A DNA stretch of 64,000 nt from Herbiconiux sp. A18JL235 (lineage in GTDB: Bacteria > Actinomycetota > Actinomycetes > Actinomycetales > Microbacteriaceae), in NCBI RefSeq assembly GCF_040939305.1, contig NZ_CP162511.1, forward strand, positions 2,728,001 through 2,792,000, read 5' to 3'. Of the stretch, positions 1 to 10,094 are shown one piece after another. The notes under the pieces were generated by a model that worked only from the letters and a program-made list of their open reading frames with translations, did no database searches and had not been told where the DNA came from. Every line of letters begins with the position of its first letter. Within the stretch, counting starts at the first letter, position 1. The translations under genes were made by a program, and so were the position numbers.

Positions 1-1
1 C

Positions 2-727
2 CTAGTGGGAGCGGCCTGTTGTCGTGAGATCGATGCGGTCGTGCACGACCTCCACCACCCGGGCGACGGTCTGGTCGAAGTCGAGGTGGGTCGAGTCGAC
101 GGTGGTCACACCGTCGGCGGCGTTCATGAAGTCGACGACCCGCGAATCCGCCTGATCGCGAGACCGCAGCGCGGCTCCGACCTTCTCGGCCGACTCGCCC
201 GTCAACTCCTTCGAACGCCTCGCCATTCTAGCCTCTTCACTGGCCGTGAGCAGGATGCGCACCGGAGCATCCGGAGCCACCACCGTCGTGATGTCACGCC
301 CCTCCACGACGACCCCGGGGAACGATGAGGCGGCGACGATCGCCCTGAACCGCTCGTTCAGCCACACCCGCACCTCGGGCACGCGGGCGACGAGACTCAC
401 CACGGCGGTGACGCGCGGCTCACGGATGGCGTCGGTGACCTCGGTCTCGCCCACTCGCACGAAGTAGTGCTCGGGGTCGGTGCCGATGCGGAAGTCGAAG
501 TCGTCGAGCTCTGCGATGACGACGGATGCGTCCTCCGCGTCGACCTGCCGCTCCAGCAGGCTCCAGGCGAGCGCCCGGTAGGAGGCGCCCGTGTCGAGGT
601 ACCCGAAGCCGAGCTCCCGCGCCGCCGCCCTGCTCACGCTCGACTTGCCGCTGCCCGCGGGCCCGTCGACCGCCACCGTGACGGGTTCCCGCACGCTCAC
701 GCCGCTCTCCCTCTCGCTCTCGTTCAT
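2..727 (-). CDS. cmk: cytidylate kinase
   Basis: Phosphorylates CMP and dCMP to the diphosphates with ATP, a cytoplasmic pyrimidine-salvage step. The 241-residue protein has the P-loop GPAGSGKSS at residues 22-30, then the family motifs [11 protein letters not shown] and [11 protein letters not shown] that bind CMP, and an Arg-rich lid (RMARRSKEL). Length fits the family. The ATG at 727 overlaps the tyrA stop by 4 bp (ATGA), so translation is probably coupled to tyrA. The stop lies at the window edge. In many actinomycetes the GTPase gene der follows or is fused, but that would lie outside the window. Confidence 0.96.
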   Translation of the reverse strand: MNESERESGVSVREPVTVAVDGPAGSGKSSVSRAAARELGFGYLDTGASYRALAWSLLERQVDAEDASVVIAELDDFDFRIGTDPEHYFVRVGETEVTDAIREPRVTAVVSLVARVPEVRVWLNERFRAIVAASSFPGVVVEGRDITTVVAPDAPVRILLTASEEARMARRSKELTGESAEKVGAALRSRDQADSRVVDFMNAADGVTTVDSTHLDFDQTVARVVEVVHDRIDLTTTGRSH

Positions 728-1806
728 CCTGCAATCCTCCACCCGCGCGCGGCGAGCGCCTCCGTCAGCCGCTCGAGCACCTCGGGCAGCACCGAGATCT
801 CGGCGAGACCCACCTGCGCCCCGGGTGAGTGCTCGAGCCGCAGATCTTCGAGGTTCACTCCCTCTTCCCCGACCTCGGCGAACAGCCGCGCGAGCTCCCC
901 TGGCCTGTCGTCGACCATGACCACGAGCGAGGCGTACTTCTTGTCCTGCCCGTGCTTGCCCGGAATCCGTGCCACCCCGGCGTTGCCCGCCGCGAGCCCC
1001 TCGGCGATGCCCCGCCGCGCTCCCGGCGCGGCCGGGTCGGCCAGCGCGCCGATGAACCGGTCGAGGTCGTCGCGGAACAGCTGCAGCTGCTCCACCACGA
1101 GCGGCGCGTTGGCGCCGAGGATCTGCACCCACAGCTCGGGGTCGCTGGCCGCGATGCGCGTCACGTCGCGCAGCCCCTGCCCGGCGAGGTTCACCGCCGA
1201 GTCGGGTGCGGCGATGAGCCGCTGCGCCAGCACCGACGACACCACCTGCGGCACGTGCGACACCAGCGCCACACCCGCGTCGTGGTCGGCAGCCGTCATC
1301 TCGACGAGGGTCGCTCCGAGGTCGAGGATGAGGTCGTCGACCGCCGCCGCCGTCTGGTACGAGATGGCAGGATGCCCGGCCACCACCCACGGGCGCCCCA
1401 CGAACAGGTCGGCACGGCCCGACATCGGCCCGCCCTTCTCCCGCCCGGCGAGCGGATGCGACCCCACGTAGCGGGTGAGGTCACCGCCCGCGGCGGCCAC
1501 CGCATCAAGGATCGGCTGCTTCACACTCGCCACGTCGGTGACGACAGCCCGCGGGTAGGCCGAGAGCTCGCGCACGATGACCGTGGCCGTCACGTCGGGC
1601 GGCACGCACACCACGACGAGCTGCGGTTCGTCGCCGTCGGTCGTCCGGCGCCCCGCCCCGTAGTCGATGGCGATGCTCACATTCGTCGGCGACGCATCCG
1701 ACAGGATCACATCGACCCCGCGCGCACGCAGTCCGAGCGCGATGCTGGTGCCGAGCAACCCCACCCCGACCACCCGCACGGGCCCCGTCAACCGGCTCTC
1801 CACCAC
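724..1806 (-). CDS. tyrA: prephenate dehydrogenase with C-terminal ACT domain
   Basis: Oxidative decarboxylation of prephenate to 4-hydroxyphenylpyruvate with NAD, the committed step to tyrosine. The 360-residue protein starts with a Rossmann dinucleotide site (GVGLLGTS, residues 14-21), followed by the conserved SVK and [12 protein letters not shown] motifs of the TyrA family. The last 75 or so residues (from [15 protein letters not shown]) look like an ACT domain, which in this family senses tyrosine. Two tandem GTG codons are possible starts (1806 and 1803). It sits 2 bp after rluB and overlaps cmk by 4 bp. The rluB-tyrA-cmk order is common in actinomycetes. Confidence 0.94.
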   Translation of the reverse strand: MVESRLTGPVRVVGVGLLGTSIALGLRARGVDVILSDASPTNVSIAIDYGAGRRTTDGDEPQLVVVCVPPDVTATVIVRELSAYPRAVVTDVASVKQPILDAVAAAGGDLTRYVGSHPLAGREKGGPMSGRADLFVGRPWVVAGHPAISYQTAAAVDDLILDLGATLVEMTAADHDAGVALVSHVPQVVSSVLAQRLIAAPDSAVNLAGQGLRDVTRIAASDPELWVQILGANAPLVVEQLQLFRDDLDRFIGALADPAAPGARRGIAEGLAAGNAGVARIPGKHGQDKKYASLVVMVDDRPGELARLFAEVGEEGVNLEDLRLEHSPGAQVGLAEISVLPEVLERLTEALAARGWRIAG

Positions 1807-1808
1807 GA

Positions 1809-2720
1809 CTACTTCCCCTTCTTCCGAGGCGCGCCCTGCCCCGCGGGCGCCGTGCTCTTCGTGTGAGATGAGGCGCGCTTCTCAGGCGCCGCGGGCTCGT
1901 CCGCCGCATCCGCCGCCGCATCCGCAGCGGCATCCGCCGCTCCCTTCGCCGCGGCGTCCCGCGACAGCGTCAGCAGCGCCCCCACCTCGGCCCTGCTCAG
2001 CTCCCGCATCCCGCCGGCCTTCAGCGTGCCGAGGTTGAGCGGCCCGAACGACCGCCGCACGAGCTCCACGACGGGGTGCCCGACCTCGGCGAGCATCCGC
2101 CTCACGATGCGGTTGCGCCCCGAGTGCAGGGTCAGCTCGACGAGCGAGGTCGACCGCTCCACGTCGAGCAGCCGCGCCTTGTCGGCGGCGATCGGCCCGT
2201 CGTCGAGCGTCACGCCCGCGGTCAGCCGCGCCACCGTCTGCGGAGTCACCCGCCCCTCCACCTTCGCGATGTACGTCTTCATCACCCCGAACGACGGATG
2301 CGCGAGCACGTGCGCGAGATCGCCGTCGTTGGTCAGGATGAGCAGCCCGCTGGTCTCGGCGTCGAGCCGGCCCACGTTGAACAGCCGCTCCTCGAACGAG
2401 TCGGTGAACCGGCGCAGGTCGGGCCGGCCGCGCTCGTCGGAGAGGGAACTCACGACACCGACGGGCTTGTTGAGCATCACGTAGCGCTTGGCGGGGTCGA
2501 GCTGCACGGCGACACCGTCGACGGCGACGAGATCGGTGGCGGGGTCGATGCGCCGCCCGAGCTCGGTGACGATCTCGCCGTTCACCTCGACCCGCCCGGC
2601 CTCGATCAGCTGCTCCGACACGCGGCGCGACGCCACACCGGCTGCCGCCATCACCTTCTGCAGCCGCACGCCCTCAGGCGCTCGATCGTCGTTCCACGGC
2701 GGGATCTCGAACGGAGTCAT
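1809..2720 (-). CDS. rluB: 23S rRNA pseudouridine synthase, RluB/RsuA family
   Basis: Isomerises a uridine of large-subunit rRNA to pseudouridine. An S4 RNA-binding domain occupies about residues 18-65 (VRLQKVMAAAGVASRR). The catalytic core has the RsuA/RluB motif GRLDAETSGLLILTNDG with the nucleophile Asp120 and the later GRNRIVRRM motif. The C-terminal tail from about residue 258 is an Ala/Asp-rich, then basic, low-complexity extension ending in RKKGK. The ATG at 2720 overlaps the scpB stop by 4 bp. RsuA and RluF subfamilies share these motifs; RluB is the usual assignment for the gene next to scpB. Confidence 0.93.
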   Translation of the reverse strand: MTPFEIPPWNDDRAPEGVRLQKVMAAAGVASRRVSEQLIEAGRVEVNGEIVTELGRRIDPATDLVAVDGVAVQLDPAKRYVMLNKPVGVVSSLSDERGRPDLRRFTDSFEERLFNVGRLDAETSGLLILTNDGDLAHVLAHPSFGVMKTYIAKVEGRVTPQTVARLTAGVTLDDGPIAADKARLLDVERSTSLVELTLHSGRNRIVRRMLAEVGHPVVELVRRSFGPLNLGTLKAGGMRELSRAEVGALLTLSRDAAAKGAADAAADAAADAADEPAAPEKRASSHTKSTAPAGQGAPRKKGK

Positions 2721-3361
2721 CGCACCTGTCCTGTCTCATCGAAACCTTCGCTGCCGTCGTCGAGCAGCGGCGAGATGCGGGGCAGCTCGTCGAGGGAGTT
2801 GATGCCGAGCTGCGTGAGCAGCAGATCGGTCGTGCCGTAGAGGATGGCGCCCGTCTCGGCCTGCGTCGACACCTCCGTGATCAGCCCGCGGCTGAGCAGC
2901 GTGCGCACCACCGAGTCGACGTTGACGGCGCGGATGCTCGCCACGGCCCCCCGGGAGATGGGCTGCTTGTACGCGATCACCGAGAGCGTCTCGAGCGCCG
3001 CCTGCGACAGCCGCGACGGGTTCTGCGTGGTGACGAAGTCGCGCACCAGGCCGTCCCAGTCGCCGCGCACGTAGAACCGCCAGCCGCCTGCCACCTCACG
3101 CAGCTCGAAGCCGCGCCGCACGCTGCCGGGAGCGACGCCGTCGTAGTCGTCGACGAGTCGCTCGATCGCCTGGCGCACCACCGCGACGGGTCGCCCGACG
3201 GCGGTGGCGAGCGCCACGAGCCCCTGCGGCTCGTCGGCGACCATGAAGATCGCCTCCAGCGCCCGGTCGACATCGACGGTCGCAGGCTCGGCGGTCTGCA
3301 CCGTCTCGGCGGCCTGCACCGTCTCGGCGGTCTCGGCCACCGTCTCTCCGTCAGCTGTCAT
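2717..3361 (-). CDS. scpB: segregation and condensation protein B
   Basis: Accessory subunit of the SMC-ScpAB condensin that organises and separates chromosomes. The 214-residue protein has the paired winged-helix regions of ScpB, with the conserved stretch SQAALETLSVIAYKQPISR followed by IRAVNVDSVVRTLLSRGLI. An acidic Thr/Ala/Glu-rich N-terminal 30 residues precede the fold. Its ATG at 3361 lies inside the end of scpA (11 bp overlap) and its stop overlaps rluB by 4 bp, so scpA-scpB-rluB is one translationally coupled unit. Confidence 0.94.
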   Translation of the reverse strand: MTADGETVAETAETVQAAETVQTAEPATVDVDRALEAIFMVADEPQGLVALATAVGRPVAVVRQAIERLVDDYDGVAPGSVRRGFELREVAGGWRFYVRGDWDGLVRDFVTTQNPSRLSQAALETLSVIAYKQPISRGAVASIRAVNVDSVVRTLLSRGLITEVSTQAETGAILYGTTDLLLTQLGINSLDELPRISPLLDDGSEGFDETGQVR

Positions 3362-4229
3362 AGTCCGCCCCCAGGTTCGCGAGGTTCTCCTCGCTCCAGT
3401 CCTCCGCCGTCCAGGTGAGGGTGAGGTCGCCGAGCGGCTCCAGCTGCTCGAACGAGATCGACGCGTGCCGGTACAGCTCGAGCACCGCGAGGAACCGCGC
3501 GATCACCACACCCTTCTCGACGATCCCCGCGATCAGCTCCCGGAACGACACCGCCCCGCCCCGCCGCAACACCGCCACCACGTGTGCGGCCTGCTCTCGG
3601 ATGCTCACGAGCGGCGCGTGCAGGTGCTCGAGCCCCACCACCGGCAGCTCACGCGGTGTCATGGCCACGACGGCGAGCGCGGCGAAGTCGTCGGGCGAGA
3701 GCGTCCAGACAAGTTCCGGTGTCTGCTGCCTGAACTTCTCCTCGAGCCGCACCGCGCGCGGCCAGCGTGTCGCCTCCTGCTCGAACCGGTCGGCGAGCCA
3801 CGCCGACACCACCTTGAAGGCGCGGTATTGCAGAAGACGCGCGAACAGCAGGTCGCGCGCCTCGAGCAGCGCCACGTCTTCGGCGTCGACGAGCTCTCCC
3901 TGCGGCAGCAGCCCGACGATCTTGAGGTCGAGCAGTGTCGCCGCCACCACCAGGAACTCGGAGGCGCGGTCGAGCTCCTCCGCGGAGTCCAGCCCTTTGA
4001 GGTAGGCGATGAACTCGTCGGTCACCCGGCTGAGCGAGACCTCGGTGATGTCGAGCTCGTGCTTGGTGATGAGCGAGAGCAGCAGGTCGAACGGCCCCTC
4101 GAAGTTGTCGAGGCTGAGCGAGAACCCGGGCGCCGCCTCGGGAACCGTGGGGGCCTCGTCGACCGCGGCAGCAGCATCCTGCACCACCGCCGGCCCGCCC
4201 GCCGCGCGGCGCTCAGGCGATCGCGCCAC
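3351..4229 (-). CDS. scpA: segregation and condensation protein A
   Basis: Kleisin subunit that bridges SMC heads in bacterial condensin. The family hallmark near the N-terminus is clear (FEGPFDLLLSLITKHELDI), followed by the DEFIAYL and LLDLKIVGLLP stretches and a C-terminal winged helix. I chose the GTG at 4229 because GGGAG lies 10 nt upstream; it gives 292 residues and overlaps the parA end by 17 bp. GTG codons at 4187 and 4184 are alternatives that would remove a poorly conserved Ala/Pro-rich head. Confidence 0.9.
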   Translation of the reverse strand: MARSPERRAAGGPAVVQDAAAAVDEAPTVPEAAPGFSLSLDNFEGPFDLLLSLITKHELDITEVSLSRVTDEFIAYLKGLDSAEELDRASEFLVVAATLLDLKIVGLLPQGELVDAEDVALLEARDLLFARLLQYRAFKVVSAWLADRFEQEATRWPRAVRLEEKFRQQTPELVWTLSPDDFAALAVVAMTPRELPVVGLEHLHAPLVSIREQAAHVVAVLRRGGAVSFRELIAGIVEKGVVIARFLAVLELYRHASISFEQLEPLGDLTLTWTAEDWSEENLANLGADYDS

Positions 4230-5115
4230 GCGCGACGAGCTCCCTGGCCAGCTGCTTGTACGCCTTGGCGGAGTTGTGCTCGGGTGCGAACTGGGTGATG
4301 GGCTTGCCCGCCACCGTCGCATCCGGGAACTTCACCGTGCGCCCGATCACCGTCTCGAACACCTTGTCGCCGAAGGTCTCCACCACGCGCTCGAGCACCT
4401 CGCGCGAGTGCAGGGTGCGCGGGTCGTACATGGTGGCGAGGATGCCGTCGAGCACGAGCGCCGGGTTCAGCCTGTCGCGCACCTTGTCGATGGTCTCGAC
4501 GAGCAGGGCCACGCCGCGCAGCGCGAAGTACTCGCACTCGAGCGGGATGAGCACGCCGTGGCTCGCGGTGAGCGCGTTCACGGTGAGGAGGCCGAGCGAG
4601 GGCTGGCAGTCGATGAGGATGACGTCGTACCGGTCGCTCACCTTGCGCAGCACCCGCGCGAGGATCGACTCGCGGGCCACCTCGCTGACGAGGTGCACCT
4701 CGGCGGCCGAGAGATCGATGTTCGCCGGGATGATGTCGAGCCCGGGAACGCTCGTGGGCTGGATGGCCTCGAGCGGGTCTTTGACGTTGCCGATCAGGAG
4801 GTCGTAGATGGTGACGGCGTCGTGCGTCTGCACCCCGAGCCCCGCCGACAGCGCCCCCTGCGGGTCGAAGTCGATGGCGAGCACACGCCGGCCGTACTCG
4901 GCGAGCGCGGCCCCCACGTTGACCGAGGTGGTGGTCTTGCCCACCCCGCCCTTCTGGTTGCAGAGCGAGATGATGCGCGCCGGCCCGTGCGAGGGCAGGG
5001 GCGCGGGCACCGGGAACTCCGTGACGGGCCGGCCCGTGGGCCCGAGCTTCGCCACCTCGATGCCGTCGAGCTCGGAATCCGCGGTCTTGGCCGTTCTCGT
5101 GTTCCTGCTCGGCAC
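4213..5115 (-). CDS. ParA/Soj-family chromosome-partitioning ATPase
   Basis: Cytoplasmic Walker-type ATPase of the ParA/MinD group. It carries the deviant Walker A motif QKGGVGKTT, the A' motif FDPQGALS and the Walker B-like ILIDCQPSLGLLT. No parB follows, so this is the second ParA copy that actinomycetes keep beside scpAB and xerD rather than the parAB pair at the origin. A role with condensin is inferred from position only. The GTG at 5115 has AGGAG 8 nt upstream; a GTG at 5124 would leave no spacing to that site. The protein is 300 residues. Confidence 0.9.
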   Translation of the reverse strand: MPSRNTRTAKTADSELDGIEVAKLGPTGRPVTEFPVPAPLPSHGPARIISLCNQKGGVGKTTTSVNVGAALAEYGRRVLAIDFDPQGALSAGLGVQTHDAVTIYDLLIGNVKDPLEAIQPTSVPGLDIIPANIDLSAAEVHLVSEVARESILARVLRKVSDRYDVILIDCQPSLGLLTVNALTASHGVLIPLECEYFALRGVALLVETIDKVRDRLNPALVLDGILATMYDPRTLHSREVLERVVETFGDKVFETVIGRTVKFPDATVAGKPITQFAPEHNSAKAYKQLARELVARGAIA

Positions 5116-5195
5116 CGACGTCACTCCTGTTCCAGCCCGCCATCCCGGCGGGCCTGATCGATTCTAACGGGCGGGGCGCATCCTGGTCTCCTGCC

Positions 5196-6200
5196 TCACC
5201 GGGCGCGCGGATGCGCGGTGAGATACATGTCGATGAGCGTGTCGGCAGTGAGCTGCGTGTAGAGCTGGGTGGTGGCGACGGAGGAGTGGCCGAGCAGGTC
5301 TTGCACGACCCGCACGTCGGCCCCGCCCTGCAGCAGGTGCGTGGCGAAGGAGTGCCGGAAGGTGTGCGGCGAGATGTGCACCTCGAGCCCCGCCCGCTCG
5401 GCGGCGGCCTGGATGACGAGCCACGCGCCCTGGCGGCTGAGCCGCTGGCCGCGGATGCCGAGGAAGAGCGCCGGCGTCGAGGTGCCCCGCCTCGACAGCT
5501 CGGGTCGCACGCGCACGAGATAGGTGTCCAGGGCGGCACGGGCGTAGCTGCCGACGGGCACGATGCGCTGCTTGCTGCCTTTGCCGGTGACCCGCACCAT
5601 GTCGCCGTCGTGCACGTCGTCGACGTTGAGTCCGACGAGCTCGGAGATGCGCGCCCCGCTGGCGTAGAGCAGTTCGAGCAGGGCCCGGTCGCGCAGCGAC
5701 ACCAGGTCGTCGGCGGCCGTCGCGCCGAGCAACCGCTCCATCTGCTCGATGCTGATGGCCTTCGGCAGCCTCAGCCCGAGCTTCGGCGGCTTCACCTCGC
5801 GGGCGACGTCGGTGGCGACGGCTCCCTCCTCGGCGAGGTACCGGTGGAACCCGCGCACGCTCGACAGGATGCGCGCGACCGACGCAGCGCTCATCACCCC
5901 ACCGTCGCCGGTGCGGAGCGCCTGGGTGAAGGCGGCGATGTCGGCCTCGGTCACCTCGCCGAGCGCGTCGACCCCGGCCTCGGCCAGCCACCCTGCGTAC
6001 CGGGCGAGATCCCGCCGATACGCGGCCACCGTATTCTCCGACAGTCCGCGCTCCACGGTCACGTGCCGTAGGAAAGCCTGCATCGAGCGCTCCACCCCGG
6101 GCGGGACCGGCCTCCCCGGCCCCGAGAGCGCGACAGTTCCCGTAGACGCACCACCCGGCGGCTCGTGGGGAGAACTCCGCGCGTCCACGCGCTCAGCCAC
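5196..6200 (-). CDS. xerD: tyrosine recombinase XerD
   Basis: Site-specific recombinase that resolves chromosome dimers at dif, normally with XerC and activated by FtsK (also encoded here at 54782-57670). An N-terminal SAM-like core-binding domain (about residues 40-130) is followed by the catalytic domain with Arg184 (SGARISELVGL), the Lys motif GKGSKQR, His279-x-x-Arg282 (HTFRHSFATHLL), His305 (LGHSS) and the nucleophile Tyr314. It starts inside the end of the Nudix gene (8 bp overlap). The first 38 residues are extra compared with most XerD; Met40 (6083) is an alternative start. Confidence 0.93.
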   Translation of the reverse strand: MAERVDARSSPHEPPGGASTGTVALSGPGRPVPPGVERSMQAFLRHVTVERGLSENTVAAYRRDLARYAGWLAEAGVDALGEVTEADIAAFTQALRTGDGGVMSAASVARILSSVRGFHRYLAEEGAVATDVAREVKPPKLGLRLPKAISIEQMERLLGATAADDLVSLRDRALLELLYASGARISELVGLNVDDVHDGDMVRVTGKGSKQRIVPVGSYARAALDTYLVRVRPELSRRGTSTPALFLGIRGQRLSRQGAWLVIQAAAERAGLEVHISPHTFRHSFATHLLQGGADVRVVQDLLGHSSVATTQLYTQLTADTLIDMYLTAHPRAR

Positions 6201-6858
6201 CCTGGCGCTCCGGCCACGCGGCGTCGGCGGGCCGCAACGTGCTCCAGCCCCTGGCGCGTGACGCCTGGGCGGCGAGCGCCCCGATCACGAGCGACGGGTT
6301 CTGCACCCGGCTCGCCAGCACGGCGTCGACGAGCTCGTCGAGTCCCACCCAGCGCTGCTCCATGTCGGCCTCCTCGCCCTCCCGCTCGAAGGTCGATCCG
6401 GCTTGCCGCAGCCCCCGCGCCAGGTAGATGCGGATTGCCTCGTTGTTCCCTCCGGGAGTCGTCAGGTAGTCGATCAGCACGTGCCACTCGTCGGCCTCGA
6501 GGTCGACCTCCTCGGCGAGCTCGCGCTGCACCGCGGCGAGCGCCGGCTCCCCGCCCACGTCGAGCAGCCCCGCGGGCGGCTCCCACTCACGCCGCCGCAC
6601 CGGGTGCCGGTACTGCTTGATGAGCAGCACACGGTCGTCGTCGTCGAGCGCGAACACCGCGACGGCCCCCGGGTGGTCGACGAAGTCGCGCCGCAGCGTG
6701 CCGTCGCCGTAGGCGAAGGTCTCCCGCCGCACGTCCCAGATGTAACCGTCGAACACGACGTCGCTCGAGGAGACCTCGACCGACGTCACCTCATCGGCGA
6801 GGAGTGCGTGCGTCCCTCGCGCCCCCTCGGCCGGCCCCGACCCGCCCGTCTCAGGCAT
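6193..6858 (-). CDS. Nudix hydrolase, probable ADP-ribose pyrophosphatase
   Basis: Probably hydrolyses ADP-ribose to AMP and ribose 5-phosphate. The 221-residue protein contains the Nudix helix at about residues 97-120, with REL at 112-114 and the paired EE metal ligands just after. The [10 protein letters not shown] lead-in is typical of ADP-ribose pyrophosphatases. The Gly that usually closes the Nudix box (EExG) is Asp here. It lies between pyrG and xerD, overlapping both by 8 bp, an order common in actinomycetes. Confidence 0.9.
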   Translation of the reverse strand: MPETGGSGPAEGARGTHALLADEVTSVEVSSSDVVFDGYIWDVRRETFAYGDGTLRRDFVDHPGAVAVFALDDDDRVLLIKQYRHPVRRREWEPPAGLLDVGGEPALAAVQRELAEEVDLEADEWHVLIDYLTTPGGNNEAIRIYLARGLRQAGSTFEREGEEADMEQRWVGLDELVDAVLASRVQNPSLVIGALAAQASRARGWSTLRPADAAWPERQGG

Positions 6859-8557
6859 CCGCGTCCTGCACGGCGAACAGCCTGCTGGCCTCCTGGCGCT
6901 CGAGCGCCGCTCCCACGAGCCCCTTGAACAGCGGATGCGGGCGCGACGGCCGCGACCGGAGCTCCGGATGCGCCTGGGTAGCGATGTAGTACGGATGCAC
7001 GTCGCGCGGCAGCTCGACGTACTCCACCAGGTGCCCGTTCGGTGACAGCCCGGAGAACCACAGCCCCGACTCGGCGATCTGGTCGCGGTAGCTGTTGTTC
7101 ACCTCGTAGCGGTGACGGTGGCGCTCCGACACGCTCGACGCCCCGTAGACCTCCTCCGCGATCGATCCGGAAGCGAGTGAGGCCTCGTAGAGACCGAGTC
7201 GCATCGTGCCGCCGAGGTCTCCCCCGGCGATGATGTCGACCTGCTCGGCCATCGTCGCGATGACCGGGAACTCGGTGTCGGGATCGAACTCGCTCGACGA
7301 CGCGCCCGGCAGCCCGGTGACGTGCCTCGCGTACTCGATCACCATGCACTGGAGGCCGAGGCAGAGCCCCAGGGTGGGGATGCCGTTCTCGCGCGCGAAC
7401 TGCAGCGCGCCGAGCTTGCCCTCGATGCCGCGCACGCCGAACCCGCCCGGCACGCAGATGCCGTCGACGTCGGAGAGCTCGCGGGCCGCGCCCTCGGGCG
7501 TCTCGCAGTTGTCCGACGGGATCCACTTGATCTTCACCTTGGCCCGGTGCGCGAACCCGCCGGCGCGGAGCGCCTCCGTCACCGAAAGGTAGGCGTCGGG
7601 CAGGTCGATGTACTTGCCCACGAGTCCGATCGTCACGTCGTGCTTGGGCTCGTGCACCGCATCCAGGATCGGCTGCCACCTCGTCCAGTCGACGTCGCCG
7701 GTGGCGTCGCCCAGGTCGAGGTGGTCGACGATGTAGGCGTCGAGACCCTGCGAGTGCAGCATCGTCGGGATGTCGTAGATCGAGGGCACGTCGACGGCGT
7801 TCACGACAGCCGCCTCGTCGACGTCGCACATGAGCGCGATCTTGCGCTTGTTGCTCTCGGAGACGGGCCGGTCGCTGCGCAGCACCAGAGCATCCGGCTG
7901 GATGCCGATGGAGCGCAGGGCCGCCACCGAGTGCTGCGTGGGCTTGGTCTTCTGCTCGCCGGAGGCGTTCATGAAAGGCACGAGCGAGACGTGCACGAAG
8001 AACACGTTCTTGCGGCCGAGCTCGTGGCGCACCTGGCGGGCAGACTCGATGAACGGCTGCGACTCGATGTCGCCCACGGTGCCGCCGATCTCGGTGATAA
8101 TGACGTCAGGCCGCGACGCGTCGTGCGCCTGCAGCCGCATGCGCCGCTTGATCTCGTCGGTGATGTGCGGGATGACCTGCACGGTGTCGCCGAGGTACTC
8201 GCCGCGCCGCTCCTTGGCGATGACGCTGGAGTAGATCTGACCTGTGGTGACATTCGCCGCCTGGTTGAGGTCGATGCCGAGGAAGCGCTCGTAGTGGCCG
8301 ATGTCGAGGTCGGTCTCGGCCCCGTCGTCGGTCACGAACACCTCGCCGTGCTGGAACGGGTTCATCGTTCCCGGGTCGACGTTGAGGTAGGGGTCGAGCT
8401 TCTGCATCACGACGCGGAGCCCGCGTGCGGTGAGCAGATTGCCGAGGCTCGCCGCCGTGAGGCCTTTGCCGAGAGAGGAGACGACACCCCCTGTGACGAA
8501 GATGTGCTTCGTCAGTTTCGTCTCGTTCGTACGTTCCGCGTCATGAGCTTCATCCAC
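6851..8557 (-). CDS. pyrG: CTP synthase
   Basis: Makes CTP from UTP, ATP and glutamine. The N-terminal synthetase domain opens with [18 protein letters not shown] and carries the [16 protein letters not shown] motif. The C-terminal class I glutaminase domain has the nucleophile-loop sequence GLCLGLQCM and the late His-Pro-Glu (QAHPEL). I place the start at GTG 8557, with AGGA 9 nt upstream, overlapping the preceding gene by 8 bp and giving 568 residues. An in-frame reading begins further upstream, but that extra stretch reads as an out-of-frame copy of the neighbour. Confidence 0.95.
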   Translation of the reverse strand: MDEAHDAERTNETKLTKHIFVTGGVVSSLGKGLTAASLGNLLTARGLRVVMQKLDPYLNVDPGTMNPFQHGEVFVTDDGAETDLDIGHYERFLGIDLNQAANVTTGQIYSSVIAKERRGEYLGDTVQVIPHITDEIKRRMRLQAHDASRPDVIITEIGGTVGDIESQPFIESARQVRHELGRKNVFFVHVSLVPFMNASGEQKTKPTQHSVAALRSIGIQPDALVLRSDRPVSESNKRKIALMCDVDEAAVVNAVDVPSIYDIPTMLHSQGLDAYIVDHLDLGDATGDVDWTRWQPILDAVHEPKHDVTIGLVGKYIDLPDAYLSVTEALRAGGFAHRAKVKIKWIPSDNCETPEGAARELSDVDGICVPGGFGVRGIEGKLGALQFARENGIPTLGLCLGLQCMVIEYARHVTGLPGASSSEFDPDTEFPVIATMAEQVDIIAGGDLGGTMRLGLYEASLASGSIAEEVYGASSVSERHRHRYEVNNSYRDQIAESGLWFSGLSPNGHLVEYVELPRDVHPYYIATQAHPELRSRPSRPHPLFKGLVGAALERQEASRLFAVQDADA

Positions 8558-10046
8558 GGAGTTCCATCCTAACAGTGCTCTCGTCGACCTGGTCGTCCGC
8601 TGCCGCATCCGTGTCGCCGTCGGTTCCACCGGCGGGCTTGCCTCCGGGCGGAACGGATGCTGCGTCCTCCGCCTCCACGGCGGCGCCGCCCGGCCATCCC
8701 GCCGGCCGCTGCAGAACCTCGACGAGCAGCAGCAGCACCACAGCCACCACGGCCGTCCACACGATCTGCCCGGTCGAGAGCGGCCTCACGAACACGATGA
8801 CAGCGGCGGCGATCACCCCGATGAGCACCTGCACGAGCACCCGCTGCCTGCCGAGCGCCCGCCCGAACGCTCCCGTCGAGATGCCGCGCCGGTCGCCGAC
8901 CCGGCGCAACCGGCCGACGCCTTCGCCGAACGCCGACCGCAGCGCGGGTGCGGGTCGCCAGGGCCCCAGCACCCAGCTGACGACCATGACGGTGAAGCCG
9001 AGCGTCGCGACCGCGGCGATCGTGGAGGCGATGAGCGAGGTGACCCCGTCGTAGACGGCCGACACGGCGGGGCCCGGAACGTACTGCGCTGTCGAGGCGA
9101 TCGCCACGACGTTGCCGACGCGCAGCGCGATGCCGAGGAGCACCATCAGCACCCCCAGCGCGAGCCCGGTCGCGAACAGGGTCACGACCCGCCGCTTCGC
9201 GACGGCAACACCCGCAGCGAGGAAGAGCAGCGCGACGACGGGCAGCCACTGCCCGACACCCACCGCGAGCCCGTAGATGAGGGTGAGCTGGCTGAGACTC
9301 GCCGACTGTGCCACCACGATGCCGATGTCGACGCTCGGGATGGCTTGCGCGAAGCCGAGCCCCTGCGCCACCATCGCCCCCTTCACGGCGTCGATGATCG
9401 GCCCCAGCTGAATGCTGAGCTCCCCCGTCGACGAGATCGACAGCGCCCTGCCGGGGTCGTTCGTGAGCGCCGCCACCAGCTGCTGGTGACTGATGCGGAG
9501 GGTCTGCTGCCAGATGGTCTCGAACGCCTCCGAGTCGACGAAGTTCGTCACGACAGTGGTCGCCAGGGTTCGCAGCCCGAGCGCGGCGGGCGTCTCCAGG
9601 GCCTGCAGGGCAGCGGATGCGCGGGGCGGCAGCCCCAACTGGTCGACGGCCTCGAACACCTCCCGGGTCGACTGCTCGAAGTCGACCTGCTCGTCGACCA
9701 CCCTCATCACCTGGTCGACCAGGAACGCCTTCACGTCGGGGTCGTGGGCCAGCGGGCCGAAGGTCGCGACGAAGCGGTCGGTGTCGACGAGCTGCCCCTG
9801 CGCCCAGGAGCCCACCACCGCGACGGGCGCGAGCAGCAGCCCGATGACGACGAGCACCACCGATGCGACGGTGCGCCCGCGGTGCCGGCGGTGACGGGGC
9901 GCCTCCTCGGAAGTCGGAGCGGCCCGGTCGGCCAGCACCGCATCCGCGCGCTCGGCGGCAGCACGGGCCTCGTCGCGCAATAGCGTGTTCTCGGCCTGCA
10001 GGCGCTCCACCAGCTCCTGCAACTGACCGTTCGTGAGTCGCGCCAT
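8550..10046 (-). CDS. multi-pass membrane protein with N-terminal coiled coil
   Basis: No function recognised. The 498-residue protein begins with a short Leu-zipper-like coiled coil ([19 protein letters not shown], about residues 9-27) and a basic patch (RHRRHRGR), then a membrane segment near residue 60. A long extracytoplasmic-looking stretch of about 170 residues (roughly 80-250) follows, then a cluster of about three membrane spans (about 260-370), two more near 405-450, and an acidic Ala/Asp-rich tail. The layout, cytosolic zipper plus large external loop plus membrane bundle, resembles actinomycete proteins annotated only as integral membrane proteins. It overlaps pyrG by 8 bp. Confidence 0.85.
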   Translation of the reverse strand: MARLTNGQLQELVERLQAENTLLRDEARAAAERADAVLADRAAPTSEEAPRHRRHRGRTVASVVLVVIGLLLAPVAVVGSWAQGQLVDTDRFVATFGPLAHDPDVKAFLVDQVMRVVDEQVDFEQSTREVFEAVDQLGLPPRASAALQALETPAALGLRTLATTVVTNFVDSEAFETIWQQTLRISHQQLVAALTNDPGRALSISSTGELSIQLGPIIDAVKGAMVAQGLGFAQAIPSVDIGIVVAQSASLSQLTLIYGLAVGVGQWLPVVALLFLAAGVAVAKRRVVTLFATGLALGVLMVLLGIALRVGNVVAIASTAQYVPGPAVSAVYDGVTSLIASTIAAVATLGFTVMVVSWVLGPWRPAPALRSAFGEGVGRLRRVGDRRGISTGAFGRALGRQRVLVQVLIGVIAAAVIVFVRPLSTGQIVWTAVVAVVLLLLVEVLQRPAGWPGGAAVEAEDAASVPPGGKPAGGTDGDTDAAADDQVDESTVRMELRG

Positions 10047-10094
10047 CGTCCACCCTCCACCCCGGGCCGGAAGCCGACGCTTCTCAGCTGGCTA

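Noticed and set aside
5196..6200. Phage or mobile-element integrase
   Set aside because: The tyrosine recombinase lies in the conserved xerD-parA-scpAB-rluB-tyrA-cmk block, with no attachment site, excision gene or composition change, so it is XerD.
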